Shown piece by piece: positions 1-5,955 of a stretch of 11,547 nt of DNA. The notes below the pieces were generated by a model that did not search any database, was not told where the DNA came from, and worked only from the letters and a program-made list of their open reading frames with translations. The stretch's first letter is position 1. Every line of letters begins with the position of its first letter. The position numbers and the translations under genes are program-made. This stretch comes from Candidatus Bathyarchaeota archaeon. GTDB taxonomy: Archaea; Thermoproteota; Bathyarchaeia; Bathyarchaeales; Bathyarchaeaceae. The stretch covers positions 1,179,181 to 1,190,727 of the forward strand of contig CP070828.1 in the NCBI GenBank assembly GCA_020344715.1, written 5' to 3'.

Positions 1-2
1 AA

Positions 3-830
3 TATAATGCTAAGCTGAGACCAACTGAAACTAAGCTAAGAGGACTATACATCTGTGGAGGAACAACATTCCCAAAAGACACACCAACAACTTCTCTGCA
101 CGCACATTCGGCAGCTCTAAAAGCCGCAAAATTCATGAACGACGCAAAGATAATCAAGGACCAGAGAACCGCCGTAGTCAACGAGGAATTCTGCGGAAAT
201 TGCGAATTCTGCCCCGTCACCTGTCCATACGGCGCGATAAGCCTCGAGCCAACAAGCGAAGAACATTTCATCGCTCGGATATCCGATCTCCTCTGCGAAG
301 GATGCGGCACCTGCGTCGGAACTTGTCCCCTTAACGCAATTGAACTCAGACACTCAAGACCAAACCAGATGCTGGCTCAGATGAAAGGTCTCATGTCTAT
401 AAATGGAACACCGAAACCTCTGGTTCTAGCCATCTGCTGCTCGGAATGTGGCCACACGGCCGTAGACTCTTCTGGAATGGCCATGATACCATATCCAGCT
501 AGTGTCAGAATCATGAAAGTTCCTTGCACGGGTATCCTGCAAGTTCACCAACTGCTTGAAGCCTTTAAATCGGGTGCTCAAGGCGTAATGGTTGTAGGGT
601 GCAAGAGTGACGGCTGCCACTACGAGGTCGGCGTCCAGAAAGCCGAGAAAAAGGTGGAGCTTGCAAAAACATTGCTGAAAGAATACGGCATAGAGCCAGA
701 CAGATTGGCGATGTTTAACATGGTCTTCATTGAAGGAAGAGAATTCGCTCAAGCAACGCAAATGATGACTCAAACTCTAGAAAAGCTGGGTCCACTCAGC
801 TTGACCGACGATTCTTCGATAAAGGCGTGA
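3..830 (+). CDS. hdrA: HdrA C-terminus fused to MvhD (5' truncated by window edge)
   Basis: Subunit A of a soluble heterodisulfide reductase, the flavoprotein that bifurcates electrons between ferredoxin and the HdrBC arm, carrying a C-terminal MvhD domain that receives electrons from a partner such as a hydrogenase or F420H2-oxidising unit. The frame is open from base 3, and the first 44 residues read as the end of the HdrA flavin domain (LYICGG, FPKDTPTT, then an alanine-rich helix). Counting from the Met at 135, two 4Fe-4S motifs follow (C20/C23/C26/C30 and C54/C57/C60/C64). The MvhD domain comes next, with C101, C102, C105, C131, C156 and C161 as candidate 2Fe-2S ligands. The ATG at 135 is internal, not the start. 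The gene is followed after 7 bases by hdrC. HdrA-MvhD fusions are known, for example HdrA2 of Methanosarcina. The partner oxidoreductase is not in view. Confidence 0.93.
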   Translation, partial: YNAKLRPTETKLRGLYICGGTTFPKDTPTTSLHAHSAALKAAKFMNDAKIIKDQRTAVVNEEFCGNCEFCPVTCPYGAISLEPTSEEHFIARISDLLCEGCGTCVGTCPLNAIELRHSRPNQMLAQMKGLMSINGTPKPLVLAICCSECGHTAVDSSGMAMIPYPASVRIMKVPCTGILQVHQLLEAFKSGAQGVMVVGCKSDGCHYEVGVQKAEKKVELAKTLLKEYGIEPDRLAMFNMVFIEGREFAQATQMMTQTLEKLGPLSLTDDSSIKA

Positions 831-837
831 CACGTCA

Positions 838-1335
838 ATGAACCATGGAAAAGAAGAAAAGCCTATGGACCAAGCATTCTCTCAAGCAGTTACGCATATG
901 ACCCCATGCTACCAGTGTGGAACGTGTGCTAGCAGTTGTCCAGTTGCGAAAATCACTGAGCACTTTAACCCTAGAGAGGTCATTAGATTGTCGCTCTTGG
1001 GAGAAAGAAATGAAGTGATTTCCGGCGATGCCATATGGCTTTGTTGTTCGTGCTATAACTGCCATGAAAGATGCCCCCAAAAAGTTCACATCCCGCACGT
1101 GCTGTACATGCTCAGAAATATCGCCCTACGTGAGGGCCATTTGCCGAATATCTACTCAGAGTTTGGTTCTGCGCTCTGGAGTAATGGCCGCTTGGTCAAT
1201 GTTTCCAGATTCGTGGAAAACAAAAGACCCATCCTTGGTCTGCCGCCTCTCCAGCCAATAGGTCTGGAAGCGCTCAGGAGAATTCTTGCTTCAAAGGGAC
1301 TTGACAAATTCCAGAAAAAGGAAGAAGTGCAATGA
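838..1335 (+). CDS. hdrC: Heterodisulfide reductase subunit C (HdrC)
   Basis: Small iron-sulfur subunit that passes electrons from HdrA to the catalytic HdrB. It carries two complete 4Fe-4S motifs: C24/C27/C30/C34 and C69/C72/C75/C79, each of CxxCxxCxxxCP form, within 165 residues, a normal length for HdrC. The C-terminal part (HLPNIYSEFGSALWSNGR) matches the HdrC pattern of a helix following the second cluster. The start at 838 lies 7 bases after the hdrA stop with only a weak GTGA-like ribosome site. An in-frame ATG at 865 would remove nine poorly conserved residues and cannot be excluded. The stop overlaps the hdrB start by an ATGA quartet, which implies translational coupling. No membrane segment is present, so this is the soluble HdrABC type, not HdrDE. 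Confidence 0.93.
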   Translation: MNHGKEEKPMDQAFSQAVTHMTPCYQCGTCASSCPVAKITEHFNPREVIRLSLLGERNEVISGDAIWLCCSCYNCHERCPQKVHIPHVLYMLRNIALREGHLPNIYSEFGSALWSNGRLVNVSRFVENKRPILGLPPLQPIGLEALRRILASKGLDKFQKKEEVQ

Positions 1336-2225
1336 CAAAGTACGCGATTTTTCTCGGTTGCACTATACCTGCTCGTCAACCAAACTACGAGCTATCAGCG
1401 AGAAAAGCCTTGGCCAAACTTGATATCGAACTTGTAGACCTGCCGAATATGACATGCTGTTGTCCACCACCTGTGCAATCCATTGACGTTGAAACCAGTT
1501 TGGCTGTCGCGGCATACAACCTCTGCTTGGCTGAAGAAGCAGGCTTGAACATAGTTACGTTATGTTCTGGTTGTTTTGAATCGCTTGCCATGACAAACGA
1601 GACTCTAAAAACCGAAGAAGAGTTAAAGGGCAAGATCAATTCGATTCTGTCAGAAGTGGGCAAGGAATTCCAAGGAAGCATAGAGGTCAAACATTTTCTT
1701 CAAGTCTTGACAGAAGACGTAGGGTTAGAACGTCTCAAGAAACACGTGACCAAGCCTTTGACAGACCTGAAGGTAGCACCTTTTTATGGTTGCCACGCAC
1801 TCAGACCAAGTGAGTATCTAAAACTGGACGACCCAGAACAGCCCCGCATTCTAGAAAGACTGATCGAAGTGCTGGGCGCAACAAGTACTGAGTATCGAGA
1901 CAAACTGAAGTGCTGCGGCGGCCTTTTGAGAGGGGTTTCCGATGATTTGGCGCTTAATCTCGCAAGAGAAAAACTTGCCAATGCAACAAAAGCGGGCGCT
2001 GACTGCATCACGACGCTTTGTCCGTTCTGCTTCATCGCTCTGGATCTAGGACAACTGCAGATAAAGTCAAAGCTTGATGAAACTTTCGATCTGCCAGTAC
2101 TCCACTATTCGGAATTGCTGGGTCTGGCCTTGGGAATAGACCCGAAGGAGATGGCCTTGGAGACCCACAAAATCAAGACTGACAAGATCGTCCATAAGGC
2201 CCTGCTGACAAGAGCCGCCAAGTAG
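1332..2225 (+). CDS. hdrB: Heterodisulfide reductase subunit B (HdrB)
   Basis: Catalytic subunit that reduces a disulfide (CoM-S-S-CoB in methanogens; the substrate in a non-methanogen is unknown) on two non-cubane 4Fe-4S clusters held by CCG domains. Both cysteine sets are visible: C10, C42-C44 and C78/C81 in the first half, and C154, C194/C195 and C230/C233 in the second. The spacing agrees with HdrB and the length of 297 residues is typical. The second domain has the normal KCCGG sequence. The first has three cysteines followed by prolines (TCCCPPP) in place of CCG. The start is fixed by the ATGA overlap with hdrC. The gene order A-C-B with tight spacing shows one operon. What the enzyme reduces cannot be read from sequence. 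Confidence 0.92.
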   Translation: MTKYAIFLGCTIPARQPNYELSARKALAKLDIELVDLPNMTCCCPPPVQSIDVETSLAVAAYNLCLAEEAGLNIVTLCSGCFESLAMTNETLKTEEELKGKINSILSEVGKEFQGSIEVKHFLQVLTEDVGLERLKKHVTKPLTDLKVAPFYGCHALRPSEYLKLDDPEQPRILERLIEVLGATSTEYRDKLKCCGGLLRGVSDDLALNLAREKLANATKAGADCITTLCPFCFIALDLGQLQIKSKLDETFDLPVLHYSELLGLALGIDPKEMALETHKIKTDKIVHKALLTRAAK

Positions 2226-2443
2226 TGCGACCTGACTAAAACCGGCAAAGACAGGCAAAAGCACAATTTGCTACGCTTGGTATATAGTTGGAGTAGGCGA
2301 CCTTGTGACGATCTGGCGCACTGGTAGATATCAGTCTTTGGTTGAGACAAAAGATTAGCTTCGGAGCAGCCTTCAGAAAAATCTATAGAAGAGTTTCGGT
2401 AGACTAGAAAGAGATTAAGAGATGAAAAGGCTGCTCGAAGAGG
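2226..2443. other. Intergenic gap after hdrB
   Basis: No convincing gene here. A TATATAG element lies at 2281-2287 and a second TATA-like element at 2381-2388. No hairpin or T-tract terminator is evident directly after hdrB. An 11-codon frame from the ATG at 2422 overlaps the next gene start and is not supported. Confidence 0.5.
2381..2388 (+). promoter_or_regulatory. Candidate TATA box for the E1-like gene
   Basis: ATCTATAG lies after an A-rich run, about 60 bases before the start at 2444. Initiation would be expected near 2411, giving a leader of about 33 bases that contains AAAAGG. Inferred from position only. Confidence 0.3.
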
Positions 2444-3490
2444 ATGACTTCTCCTAAGATTTTTGACTCGGAAGAGTTCTACAGTAGGCAAGTTGTCTTG
2501 CCCGAACTCAGACCTGAAGGTCAAGAGCGACTGAAACGTTCCAAAGCGGTTATTGTGGGTCTAGGCGGTTTGGGGTCGGTCTCCGCGCTCTATCTTGCTT
2601 TAGCTGGTGTAGGTCATCTGCGCTTGGTCGATCAGGACACGGTTGAACTCAATAATCTACATCGCCAGGTCTTGTATGAACTAGGCAGTTTACGTTATCC
2701 GAAGGTTGAAGCCGCAGCAAGAAGAATTGAACAGGTGAATCCTGAGGTCAGAGTTGAGCCGCTGCCTGAACACGTGAGAGAAGACAATATTCGCGACATA
2801 GTCGAGGGAATGAACTGTGTGGTCGATGGACTGGACAACATGCAAACGAGATATCTGCTGAACAGAGCATGTGCTGCTCAAAAGATTCCCTATGTTTTTG
2901 GAGCAGCCATCGGGATCGAAGGCAACCTCTCAGTCTTTGCTCCTCCAGAAACCCCATGCCTTGAATGTGTGTTGCCAAATCTGGACGACCGGCATCTTCC
3001 AACTTGCGATACGCGAGGAGTGCTCGGGGCAACCACCGGCATCATCGGGTCGATGCAAGCTCTGGAAACCATAAAATTGCTTGCGGGAATGGGCGATTCA
3101 CTGAAGGGAAAACTCATGGTCTGTGACTTCCGCGACATGTTCTTCACGACAATCGAGATTTTCAAACGGTCAGACTGCCCCGTATGCCAAGGCAAATCAG
3201 CCACGAGAATTGAGCAGGGCAAGCGGCTGACCTGGCTATGCGGACAGAACACGGTGAATGTTAATCCTCCAAGACCAGTCAAGGTGAACCTGGGTGAGAT
3301 TCATGAGAATCTAAGGCGTGATTTTAGAATCCTCATTAAATCCTCTTTTGTAGTCGTATTCGAATATGACGACGTCGAAGCCAGTCTTTTCAGTAATGGG
3401 CGCATGCTTGTCAAGAATGTGAAAGATGAAGAGGCCGCGTTGAAAGTCTACAACAAGGTGATTGAGAAATTGGGATTAGATCTTGCATAA
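2444..3490 (+). CDS. ThiF/MoeB-type E1 adenylyltransferase with C-terminal domain
   Basis: Activates the C-terminus of a ubiquitin-like sulfur carrier (ThiS, MoaD or SAMP type) by adenylation; the partner is not in this window. The 348 residues show the Rossmann ATP site VGLGGLGS (38-45), the acidic DQDTVELNNLHRQ segment (63-75) with the family arginine R74, and VDGLDN (127-132). A structural zinc site is formed by C172/C175 and C245/C248. C188, before RGVLG, sits where ThiF/MoeB relatives carry a crossover-loop cysteine. Residues 260-348 form an extra C-terminal domain of roughly 85 residues (WLCGQNTVNVNPP to the final helix) that I recall from other archaeal E1 proteins but cannot name. The start at 2444 is the first possible ATG after an in-frame stop at 2423 and fits the usual N-terminus (YSRQVVLPEL). 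Whether it serves thiamine, molybdopterin or protein modification is not decidable here. Confidence 0.85.
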   Translation: MTSPKIFDSEEFYSRQVVLPELRPEGQERLKRSKAVIVGLGGLGSVSALYLALAGVGHLRLVDQDTVELNNLHRQVLYELGSLRYPKVEAAARRIEQVNPEVRVEPLPEHVREDNIRDIVEGMNCVVDGLDNMQTRYLLNRACAAQKIPYVFGAAIGIEGNLSVFAPPETPCLECVLPNLDDRHLPTCDTRGVLGATTGIIGSMQALETIKLLAGMGDSLKGKLMVCDFRDMFFTTIEIFKRSDCPVCQGKSATRIEQGKRLTWLCGQNTVNVNPPRPVKVNLGEIHENLRRDFRILIKSSFVVVFEYDDVEASLFSNGRMLVKNVKDEEAALKVYNKVIEKLGLDLA

Positions 3491-3519
3491 CTGGAAAACA
3501 CCACATTCCAGAAATTGAT

Positions 3520-3603
3520 ATGAAAAAAGCAGAGGAAATATTGGCGGAATCACGGTTTGAATTTCTGCGCAACAAGAAATCGCACGAAAAGCTATCACCC
3601 TAA
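3520..3603 (+). CDS. Possible 27-residue small ORF or gene remnant
   Basis: Starts with ATG, ends with TAA, and encodes a charged helical peptide (MKKAEEILAESRFEFLRNKK). The frame is open back into the end of the E1 gene, so it could also be the tail of a decayed gene. No clear ribosome site is seen, and I recognise no family. Confidence 0.2.
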   Translation: MKKAEEILAESRFEFLRNKKSHEKLSP

Positions 3604-3615
3604 GCATACAGAAAG

Positions 3616-3623
3616 CATAAAAG
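3616..3623 (+). promoter_or_regulatory. Candidate TATA box for tRNA-Cys
   Basis: CATAAAAG lies about 40 bases before the mature 5' end of the tRNA, which allows a short 5' leader removed by RNase P. The T-rich stretch 3627-3646 lies between them. Position-based inference. Confidence 0.3.
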
Positions 3624-3659
3624 CTTCATTTTTCATGATGATTTTCACATGAAACAAGT

Positions 3660-3731
3660 GCCGGGGTGGCCGACCGGTTAGGCGGTGGCCTGCAGAGCCG
3701 CTTTAAATGGGTTCAACTCCCATCCCCGGCT
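3660..3731 (+). tRNA. tRNA-Cys (GCA anticodon)
   Basis: Full cloverleaf of 72 bases. The acceptor stem is GCCGGGG/CCCCGGC (3660-3666 with 3724-3730). T8 is present, and the D-arm stem is GCC/GGC with GG in its loop. The anticodon stem GTGGC/GCCGC includes one G-U pair and closes the loop CTGCAGA, with anticodon GCA at 3692-3694. The variable loop is short, and the T-arm is ATGGG/CCCAT with loop TTCAACT. The discriminator is T73, as expected for tRNA-Cys. CCA is not encoded directly after it (the next bases are TCC), so the tail must be added by the CCA enzyme. There is no intron. It is followed at once by a terminator hairpin. Confidence 0.96.
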
Positions 3732-3734
3732 TCC

Positions 3735-3755
3735 AGACGGAATCCCCGTCTTTTT
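3735..3755 (+). terminator. Hairpin/T-tract terminator after tRNA-Cys
   Basis: A 6-bp stem, AGACGG (3735-3740) with CCGTCT (3746-3751) and loop AATCC, runs into a T-tract at 3751-3755, only four bases after the tRNA 3' end. Confidence 0.7.
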
Positions 3756-3812
3756 CAGCGATCTGCGCGCGCATAGCTTATTTTGAGTGTAATCCAAGTT
3801 TCTTCCAGAAGT

Positions 3813-3820
3813 CATAAAAA
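3813..3820 (+). promoter_or_regulatory. TATA box for the GNAT gene (leaderless start)
   Basis: CATAAAAA is centred about 26 bases before the GTG at 3843. That places the transcription start at or next to the start codon, and no ribosome binding site precedes the GTG. Confidence 0.45.
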
Positions 3821-3842
3821 CTGAAGCAGAAGACAATCAACA

Positions 3843-4385
3843 GTGATAGGATTGCTCAAAGGCAAGAGCGTGAATTTAAGAGTCCTAGAGAAAGAAGACC
3901 TACCCCCAGTTACGGAATGGGCCAACAACCCAGAGTTTAGTGGTGAATATGAACCACTTGAACAAGTGTCTCTTCAAGAAGCAGAGAAGTGGTATTGCAA
4001 CCTACGCCCTGACGAAAAATGGTTCATCATAGAACGAAAAGATGGAAGCAAAATCGGTCAAATATTCCACTCTCCCAGAGGACCACATTTCGTGATAGGT
4101 TACAAACTACTTCCAGACGAGAGAAACAGAGGTTATTGCACTGAAGCCGTCAAGATTATAGTAGACTACCTCTTTCTTTCGAAAAACATTGTCCGCATTC
4201 AAGCTGAAACTAATCCACGAAATAGAGCATCACAGCGGGTTCTAGAAAAAGCAGGGTTCAAAAGGGAAGGGTTGATTCGCAGATCCATTTTCATCAAAGG
4301 GAAATGGGAAGATGGTGTTCAATACAGCATTCTCCGAGAAGAATGGAAAGAACCAAAGATTCTCACAAAAATAGCCTCGCAATGA
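3843..4385 (+). CDS. GNAT family acetyltransferase, RimJ/RimL-like
   Basis: Transfers an acetyl group from acetyl-CoA to an amine; the substrate is unknown (protein N-terminus, small amine or antibiotic are all possible in this subfamily). The 180 residues carry the GNAT core: an N-terminal strand GKSVNLRVLEKEDL, the acetyl-CoA motif A (IGYKLLPDERNRGYCTEAV, residues 85-103) and motif B (NPRNRASQRVLEKAGFKREG, 124-143). In the pyrophosphate loop R94-x-x-G97-x-C99, a cysteine stands where G or A is usual. The start is GTG at 3843, chosen because a TATA box lies 26 bases upstream. The gene stands alone between the tRNA-Cys terminator and a small hairpin after its stop. The C-terminal stretch after 165 is lysine-rich. 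Confidence 0.85.
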   Translation: MIGLLKGKSVNLRVLEKEDLPPVTEWANNPEFSGEYEPLEQVSLQEAEKWYCNLRPDEKWFIIERKDGSKIGQIFHSPRGPHFVIGYKLLPDERNRGYCTEAVKIIVDYLFLSKNIVRIQAETNPRNRASQRVLEKAGFKREGLIRRSIFIKGKWEDGVQYSILREEWKEPKILTKIASQ

Positions 4386-4390
4386 TAAAG

Positions 4391-4410
4391 GACCACTGGC
4401 AGTCGTGGTC
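4391..4410 (+). terminator. Hairpin after the GNAT gene
   Basis: GACCAC (4391-4396) pairs with GTGGTC (4405-4410) around an 8-base loop, five bases after the stop codon. It lacks a T-tract, so a role in termination or mRNA stability is only suggested. Confidence 0.4.
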
Positions 4411-4420
4411 TACAGAAGAA

Positions 4421-4442
4421 CATGAATATCAAGCAAGATGAA
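4421..4442. repeat. Direct repeat copy 1 (22 bp)
   Basis: Contains GAATATCAAGCAAG at 4424-4437. The full 22 bases match 5300-5321 at 20 positions. The two copies lie 879 bases apart and bracket the two small membrane-protein genes. Confidence 0.5.
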
Positions 4443-4506
4443 GTAAACACTAAATCCTGCACGCAGACTTAGCCTTCCTTCACAGACCCATAAACAATGT
4501 ACAAGC

Positions 4507-4707
4507 CTACTCTTTCCATCCGATTATGATGAGAGTTAGTCCTATGCTTGCGATAATAACCAGTTGGGCTGCGTTTTCAGCTAGCTGTGCTTCGAAGGAA
4601 AGGCTGACAGTCCACAGCAACCCGAAAATAATCAGTAGGAGACCGCCACCTAACGCGAGAATCCTGAGATATCTGTCAGGCATAGGCTCATTTCCATCCC
4701 TTTGCAT
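4507..4707 (-). CDS. Small two-helix membrane protein
   Basis: 66 residues with two predicted membrane helices: roughly 16-37 (ALGGGLLLIIFGLLWTVSLS) and 47-63 (AQLVIIASIGLTLIIIG), joined by a short loop and ending in WKE. There is no signal-peptidase site and no catalytic motif, and I recognise no family. The ATG at 4707 is preceded by AAAGG 8 bases upstream and AAGGAG a little further up. A second ATG at 4683 (MPDRYLR) would give 58 residues and retain both helices. The gene lies just downstream of another membrane-protein gene on the same strand, separated by a T-rich stretch, so joint or separate transcription is open. It is probably an accessory membrane component of unknown role. Confidence 0.6.
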   Translation of the reverse strand: MQRDGNEPMPDRYLRILALGGGLLLIIFGLLWTVSLSFEAQLAENAAQLVIIASIGLTLIIIGWKE

Positions 4708-4725
4708 CAGTATTTCCTTTTCTCC

Positions 4726-4737
4726 TTAAATTATTAA
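4726..4737 (-). promoter_or_regulatory. TATA-like element before the 66-residue gene
   Basis: Reads TTAATAATTTAA on the minus strand. It overlaps the AAGGAG ribosome site and would place initiation close to the ATG at 4707. Both elements may not be used together. Confidence 0.3.
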
Positions 4738-4747
4738 TGCAACCTCA

Positions 4748-4775
4748 AATGAAAAAAGTAAGAAGAAAAGTGAAG
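4748..4775 (-). terminator. T-rich terminator after the DUF6326-like gene
   Basis: On the minus strand this reads as pyrimidine-rich tracts (CTTTTCTTCTTACTTTTTTC) shortly after the stop at 4792. T-rich runs of this type end transcripts in archaea. Confidence 0.4.
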
Positions 4776-4791
4776 ATTTCGTTAGTGAGCC

Positions 4792-5196
4792 TCATACTTC
4801 CTGTTTAGACTTCCATGCGTACCAGACAATCAGGGCTGGAGCCACAACCGCTGCAATCAACATTAGAACCACATAACCCTTTGGATTTGCCAGTTCCTCG
4901 AGCAAAGTAATGAATTCAAGAACAGCATATATCCCTCCGACAATGACGTTTAACCAACGATTTATCGAACCTTTCAAGGTCAAAGACAGGAAAGCCATCA
5001 CTAATGGACCCAATATGTCAATTGCTGCCCCCACCAGCAACAATTCTGTACCCGCTTGCATGCCCTCTATCGTTCCCTCCTCTACCAGTTCAGCCAACAC
5101 CCCAGGCTCCATAAACAGTAATACCGCAGAAGCCAAAAAACCCACTAACGGAAATAACCACAGTACTGCAGTCTTTATCTTCCAATCCTCCAGAAT
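4792..5196 (-). CDS. Four-helix membrane protein, DUF6326-like, with ATT or CTG start
   Basis: Membrane protein of unknown role. The frame carries four hydrophobic helices: TAVLWLFPLVGFLASAVLLF, LLLVGAAIDILGPLVMAFLS, RWLNVIVGGIYAVLEFITLL and YVVLMLIAAVVAPALIVWYA, with NRW after helix 2 and a WYAW-containing end. This pattern resembles DUF6326-type proteins from memory. The first conventional start is a GTG at 5145, but that lies inside helix 1 and lacks a ribosome site. The frame stays open upstream to a TGA at 5200-5202 and adds ILEDWKIKTAVLWLFPL. GAGGAGGTGA at 5200-5209 is optimally placed for ATT at 5194-5196 (134 residues) or CTG at 5191-5193 (133). No ATG, GTG or TTG lies in between. I therefore extend the gene to 5196; a sequencing error at an original ATG is the main alternative. 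Confidence 0.65.
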   Translation of the reverse strand: MLEDWKIKTAVLWLFPLVGFLASAVLLFMEPGVLAELVEEGTIEGMQAGTELLLVGAAIDILGPLVMAFLSLTLKGSINRWLNVIVGGIYAVLEFITLLEELANPKGYVVLMLIAAVVAPALIVWYAWKSKQEV

Positions 5197-5199
5197 CTG

Positions 5200-5209
5200 T
5201 CACCTCCTC
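5200..5209 (-). promoter_or_regulatory. Strong ribosome binding site deciding a non-ATG start
   Basis: GAGGAGGTGA on the minus strand matches the anti-Shine-Dalgarno sequence over its full length. Counted from GGAGG, it sits 6 bases before ATT and 9 before CTG, and about 55 bases before the GTG at 5145. Confidence 0.65.
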
Positions 5210-5240
5210 GCATATTATTTTCAAAGCTATTATAACTACT

Positions 5241-5250
5241 ACTTAAAACT
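5241..5250 (-). promoter_or_regulatory. Candidate TATA box for the DUF6326-like gene
   Basis: AGTTTTAAGT on the minus strand would set initiation near 5220, leaving a leader of about 24 bases that holds the ribosome site. A second option, TTATAATAG at 5227-5235, would start transcription inside the ribosome site and is less likely. Confidence 0.35.
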
Positions 5251-5263
5251 ACGGAACGAATGA

Positions 5264-5455
5264 CGGCTTCATCTATTTCTGGTAACTGCTTCAATTTGGC
5301 ACGAATATCAAGCAAGCTGAAACTGTCACGTTCACTTCAGTTTTCATGTGCACATGGGGCAGTCGGATCCGGTCATGGTGAGACCAATGCGCGTGCATCC
5401 ACTGTTCGGCTTCATCATGCTTGACATCATAAATACAGAATGAGGGGAAGAAAAC
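5264..5455. other. Gap holding repeat copy 2 and an open frame behind DUF3795
   Basis: No standard gene. It holds direct-repeat copy 2. On the minus strand, the DUF3795 frame stays open for 54 codons beyond its TAG stop, down to a TGA at 5291-5293. Confidence 0.4.
5300..5321. repeat. Direct repeat copy 2 (22 bp)
   Basis: Partner of 4421-4442 with two mismatches, and the same orientation. It lies upstream of the DUF6326-like gene promoter. Confidence 0.5.
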
Positions 5456-5794
5456 CTAGGGTCTTTCTTCCTGGTCTTTCAACTTTTTTGCCATTTCAAC
5501 GTATTTTTCTGTCCCAGTTTTCTTTCGATAGACCAAGAGTCCAGCCCTCGTGAATGCACTCTTCTGACCATGAGCTGGGTCAAACTGATTCACAAACAGT
5601 TCGCATGGAAAATCTTCGCAAATCCCACAGTGCTCAGTTTTGTGTTCTCTAGCGCAAGCGTATAGTTTACATTCACCCCAGAAAGGATGTCCTTTTTGAT
5701 TGCCACATCCTGAGCAACTTGGCTTTTCTTCTCTATTCAAGAATTCACAAGTTCCACAATATGAACCGCAAGGTGCAAGAAGGCTAACATCCAT
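5456..5794 (-). CDS. Cysteine-rich DUF3795-like protein
   Basis: Small soluble protein of unknown function, probably metal-binding. The family pattern is evident: an N-terminal APCGSYCGTCEF, then CSGCGNQKG, CKLYACA and CGICEDFPCE. In the 112-residue form this gives eleven cysteines, arranged as paired CxxC-like sites likely to hold zinc or an iron-sulfur cluster. The C-terminal third (AGLLVYRKKTGTEKYVEMAKKLKDQ) is a charged helix, as usual in these proteins. I take ATG at 5794 because GGTG lies 9 bases upstream; a TTG immediately before it (5797) would add one residue. A TATA-like CATAAGTA at 5844-5851 suggests its own promoter. The reading frame continues past the TAG stop for 54 codons. Confidence 0.8.
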   Translation of the reverse strand: MDVSLLAPCGSYCGTCEFLNREEKPSCSGCGNQKGHPFWGECKLYACAREHKTEHCGICEDFPCELFVNQFDPAHGQKSAFTRAGLLVYRKKTGTEKYVEMAKKLKDQEERP

Positions 5795-5843
5795 CAACTA
5801 TCACACCAGTCAGAGCTCAGCCTTCGTTAGATTGCTTCTTCGA

Positions 5844-5851
5844 TACTTATG
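5844..5851 (-). promoter_or_regulatory. Candidate TATA box for the DUF3795 gene
   Basis: CATAAGTA on the minus strand, about 54 bases before the ATG at 5794, would give a leader of about 28 bases containing the GGTG ribosome site. Confidence 0.35.
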
Positions 5852-5865
5852 ACTTGTGGAAGAAA

Positions 5866-5897
5866 TCTCAGCTAATCTGAGAAAGAAATTCTCTCAG
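5866..5897. other. Overlapping alternative hairpins
   Basis: Three 6-base units, TCTCAG (5866-5871), CTGAGA (5877-5882) and TCTCAG (5892-5897), allow the middle unit to pair with either flank but not both. They lie between the DUF4177-like gene and DUF3795, downstream of the poly-T terminator. Confidence 0.35.
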
Positions 5898-5921
5898 GTT
5901 TGTGATTGCCCATGCACGCGC

Positions 5922-5928
5922 AAAAAAA
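5922..5928 (-). terminator. Poly-T terminator after the DUF4177-like gene
   Basis: Seven consecutive T on the minus strand, preceded by a pyrimidine-rich CCCTC, 28 bases beyond the stop codon of the short gene at 5956-6120. Confidence 0.55.
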
Positions 5929-5955
5929 GAGGGAAATTCGGGATTGGCTTGGGTG

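Noticed and set aside
2422..2457. 11-codon frame (MKRLLEEDDFS) overlapping the E1 gene start
   Set aside because: Too short and not supported by a ribosome site. The E1 start at 2444 explains the region.
3660..5321. Genomic island integrated at the tRNA-Cys 3' end
   Set aside because: I found no second copy of the tRNA 3' end downstream and no integrase, and the tRNA is followed by its own terminator.
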